Assembly (NCBI RefSeq): GCF_900086725.1
Contig: NZ_LT574838.1
Location: forward strand, 436,986-500,985
Origin: Bariatricus massiliensis
GTDB lineage: Bacteria; Bacillota; Clostridia; Lachnospirales; Lachnospiraceae
DNA: 64,000 nt
Direction: 5' to 3'
Shown here: one piece after another, positions 62,237 through 64,000 of the stretch
Layout: the number at the start of each line of letters is the position of its first letter
How positions within the stretch are numbered: position 1 is the stretch's first letter
Program-made: the position numbers and the translations under genes
The notes under the pieces: model-generated
What the model was told of the DNA's origin: nothing
What the model saw: the letters and a program-made list of their open reading frames with translations, nothing else
Databases searched by the model: none

Positions 62237-62770
62237 CTAATAATCTGTCAAGCCATTCGAATCTTTCATCGTCTTGGCATAAGAGTCTATTGTCTCATCC
62301 GGCATCGCCCCATTTGATGCAAGGGAGATGAGCGTCGCCTGAAGCTGGTCCCCGTCCACGACAGAGAACAGCACGTTCCCTTCCTGAGTCACCTCTAATC
62401 CCTGTGAGGTATAGAACTCGGCCAGCGACTGCGCCATCGCTTCGTCGGGCGCAACGTAATAGTCATACTCTCTTGCCGCTTCCCCGTCCTTTGCGTAAAT
62501 AATCATGTAAACCTTTGTAGCCTCATACCCAAAATTCTTCATATCGGTAAGCAGCTTACAGCCTTCCTCTCCTACCAGCACAAAGCGCTGGTCGAAGTCC
62601 AAATCCTCCGGGTCTGCGAAGGTGTAGTTTTCCGTCATTGCAAGGCTGAAATTCTTATCGACCGTTTCCTTCTTTTCCCCGGAACCATCCTCTTTCGTCC
62701 CCAGCCCGCAGGCCGTCATGGAAAGGCAGAGTCCCAGACAGAGAACCGCCGCTATGATCTTTTTCTTCAT
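62237..62770 (-). CDS. Small lipoprotein carrying one copy of a repeated domain
   Basis: 177 residues. A lipoprotein signal ends in LSMTAC (Cys about residue 21), followed by a short acidic linker and one domain of about 125 residues opening ENYTFADPEDLDFDQRFVLV with a YMIIYAKDGEAAREYDYYVA strand pair. The same pattern occurs in the protein encoded just upstream. Start and previous stop overlap (TAATG). No known family recognised. Confidence 0.8.
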   Translation of the reverse strand: MKKKIIAAVLCLGLCLSMTACGLGTKEDGSGEKKETVDKNFSLAMTENYTFADPEDLDFDQRFVLVGEEGCKLLTDMKNFGYEATKVYMIIYAKDGEAAREYDYYVAPDEAMAQSLAEFYTSQGLEVTQEGNVLFSVVDGDQLQATLISLASNGAMPDETIDSYAKTMKDSNGLTDY

Positions 62771-64000
62771 TATTTTGTCTCTCCTTCTTTTTCATTTTCA
62801 TCGTTCAGCTGATATTTCTTCTTAGCCAATTCGATATACTCTGTTATAGACATCTCCGTCTCCGGCTGACTGCCTATTTGGCTGCCCATCAGTCTCAGAC
62901 GCTCCTCCGGCTTCATCTCCCGGCAGATTACCTGTCCCTCTGCGACAGCACAATAATACTCTGTCACCATTTTATCTTCTTTGACGTAGATTATCAAATA
63001 AATCTCCGATATCTGTTTCTGCTCCTGTTCAGACAGCGCTTTCGCCAGCTCGCCTGCGCCATCGCCCTTTAGTATCACCCGACGGTCAAACTCCAGTTTC
63101 TCCGGGTTTTTGTAAAGGTACTCCGGAGTAATTTGAATCTCACAGAACGGATCGTCTGTGGACGGGTCGGTTTCCGTCAGACTGGTGTCTCCGGCCGTGG
63201 ACGGGTCAAACGCTTCCTCTGCTTCTGTCTCCTTCGTTTCCCCGCTGTCTGCTGCCGCCTGATCCACGGAAGGAATCCCGTCATCCGGCGTTATCTCCGT
63301 CTCGTCCTTTATCTCTTCCTCCGCCACGGCTCCTGCCTGTGCCGGATCAAAACTCTCGTTCCCGCCGCAGTCCTCTTCTGTATCCACTTCAGGCGACTCC
63401 GCCTCAGCATTCTTTATCGTCTCTGTCAGTCCCTTTGCGTCAAAGAACAGTACGTCCGTGTACAGCCTCGTGCCAAATGTGGCTGCCCCTTCCCTGCCGT
63501 TCTTTGTCACCTCTGTCATGCTCATAGCCAAAAACATATCTTTTAAATATCCTTTTGGAGTAGGCTCCGACAGGAACGCTGCATACTGGTCAATCGTTGT
63601 CTGTATATCTGCATTCTTCAGCAATACCACATTTCCTTTGGCTTCACCCCCGGCGGCTGCTGCAAAGGCTTCGGCCTTTTCCTCATCCTCCATCACATAG
63701 GCCTTGACTTCATAGACAGCCGTCTCTCCTGCACAGTACATGATCTCGTAGAAATCTGTCACTTTATTTCCCGCTCCGCCCTGAGCTGCCCACATACAGT
63801 TCTCGTCTCCATAGAGAACGTAGCGCTTATCATAGGTCAATCCTCCGGGCAGTTCCTGTGCTTCCTCGTATGTATAACTGTCGCTCATCGTTACCGGGAA
63901 CGCCCTCGCCTGTGAGGTGCCCGCAAGTGCACTTGGATTCGGATTCTTAAAGAAACGATAGCCTTCCAGCGTTCCAAGCGCCTCCATATACTCTTCGGGG
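62770..64000 (-). CDS. Two-domain protein with the same repeated module, 5' end beyond window
   Basis: At least 409 codons; the frame is open to the right edge, and the first internal ATG (63987) has no ribosome site, so the true start probably lies outside. Two modules are seen: YDKRYVLYGDENCM...YEIMYCAGETAVYEVKAYV and FDRRVILKGDGAGEL...YLIIYVKEDKMVTEYYCAVA. They are joined by an acidic linker of about 90 residues with two FDPxxAG motifs. Probably exported like its lipoprotein neighbour, but the N-terminus is not visible. Confidence 0.75.
   Translation of the reverse strand, partial: PEEYMEALGTLEGYRFFKNPNPSALAGTSQARAFPVTMSDSYTYEEAQELPGGLTYDKRYVLYGDENCMWAAQGGAGNKVTDFYEIMYCAGETAVYEVKAYVMEDEEKAEAFAAAAGGEAKGNVVLLKNADIQTTIDQYAAFLSEPTPKGYLKDMFLAMSMTEVTKNGREGAATFGTRLYTDVLFFDAKGLTETIKNAEAESPEVDTEEDCGGNESFDPAQAGAVAEEEIKDETEITPDDGIPSVDQAAADSGETKETEAEEAFDPSTAGDTSLTETDPSTDDPFCEIQITPEYLYKNPEKLEFDRRVILKGDGAGELAKALSEQEQKQISEIYLIIYVKEDKMVTEYYCAVAEGQVICREMKPEERLRLMGSQIGSQPETEMSITEYIELAKKKYQLNDENEKEGETK

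Noticed and set aside
1..64000. tRNA or rRNA genes in the intergenic gaps
   Set aside because: I looked for cloverleaf-like pairing and conserved TTCGA/GGTTC arms in the gaps and saw none; a tRNA scan would settle it.

Overview
The window is chromosomal DNA of a spore-forming, butyrate-producing member of the Clostridia, most probably a Lachnospiraceae-type gut anaerobe. I infer this from sigE/spoIIGA/sigG, a clostridial dcw cluster, an EtfAB-Bcd butyrate operon with ptb-buk, and moderate GC with clean AGGAGG ribosome sites. The species is not assigned. I see no rRNA, tRNA, CRISPR array, prophage or complete transposon.

Layout. 1-4.2 kb: mfd (partial), pth, a small FMN-bind-like membrane protein, a small acidic protein, a HAD phosphatase and sigG. 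4.3-10.4 kb: a 1427-residue GGDEF/EAL/PAS protein and a beta-CASP metallo-hydrolase. 10.4-11.1 kb: a gene-free convergent gap holding two long hairpin elements in inverted orientation. 11.1-12.8 kb: sigE and spoIIGA behind a Spo0A-type promoter. 12.9-24.7 kb: the dcw operon read leftward (mraZ-rsmH-ftsL-two class B PBPs-mraY-murD-ftsW-ftsQ-ftsZ). It starts at a promoter carrying a helical-phase array of MraZ boxes and ends in a strong terminator. 25-29.2 kb: a small membrane protein, DegV, a second SEDS protein, a radical SAM protein and a TetR regulator. 29.4-33 kb: a peptide-use operon (POT-type transporter, two peptidases). 33-39.9 kb: a ribose-type ABC importer with an FGGY kinase and a class II aldolase, divergent from a DeoR regulator. 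39.9-42.5 kb: a decayed patch with a deleted ABC-transporter gene, an ORF remnant and a GNAT acetyltransferase. 42.6-50.9 kb: the butyrate pathway, thl-crt-hbd-bcd-etfB-etfA leftward and ptb-buk rightward from a shared divergent control region. 50.9-64 kb: a leftward block of envelope and secretion genes: two proteins sharing an unrecognised repeated domain, a heterodimeric ABC exporter, a trigger-factor-like foldase, a thioredoxin-like protein, an Agr-type two-component pair, an NlpC/P60 hydrolase with a tandem-repeat linker, an Asp-box protein and a membrane protein.

How the parts work together. Acetyl-CoA is condensed and reduced to butyryl-CoA by the leftward operon and converted to butyrate plus ATP by Ptb-Buk. 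The peptide and sugar import operons plausibly feed this fermentation. The dcw and sporulation genes share a neighbourhood, as in many Clostridia, but here sigG is separated from sigE by the c-di-GMP gene, the beta-CASP gene and the hairpin pair.

Most unusual items: the inverted pair of roughly 225-bp hairpin elements at 10.43-11.09 kb, whose 160-bp centres are about 94% identical while their outer stems differ in sequence yet each stays self-complementary; and the 51-64 kb secretion/envelope block.
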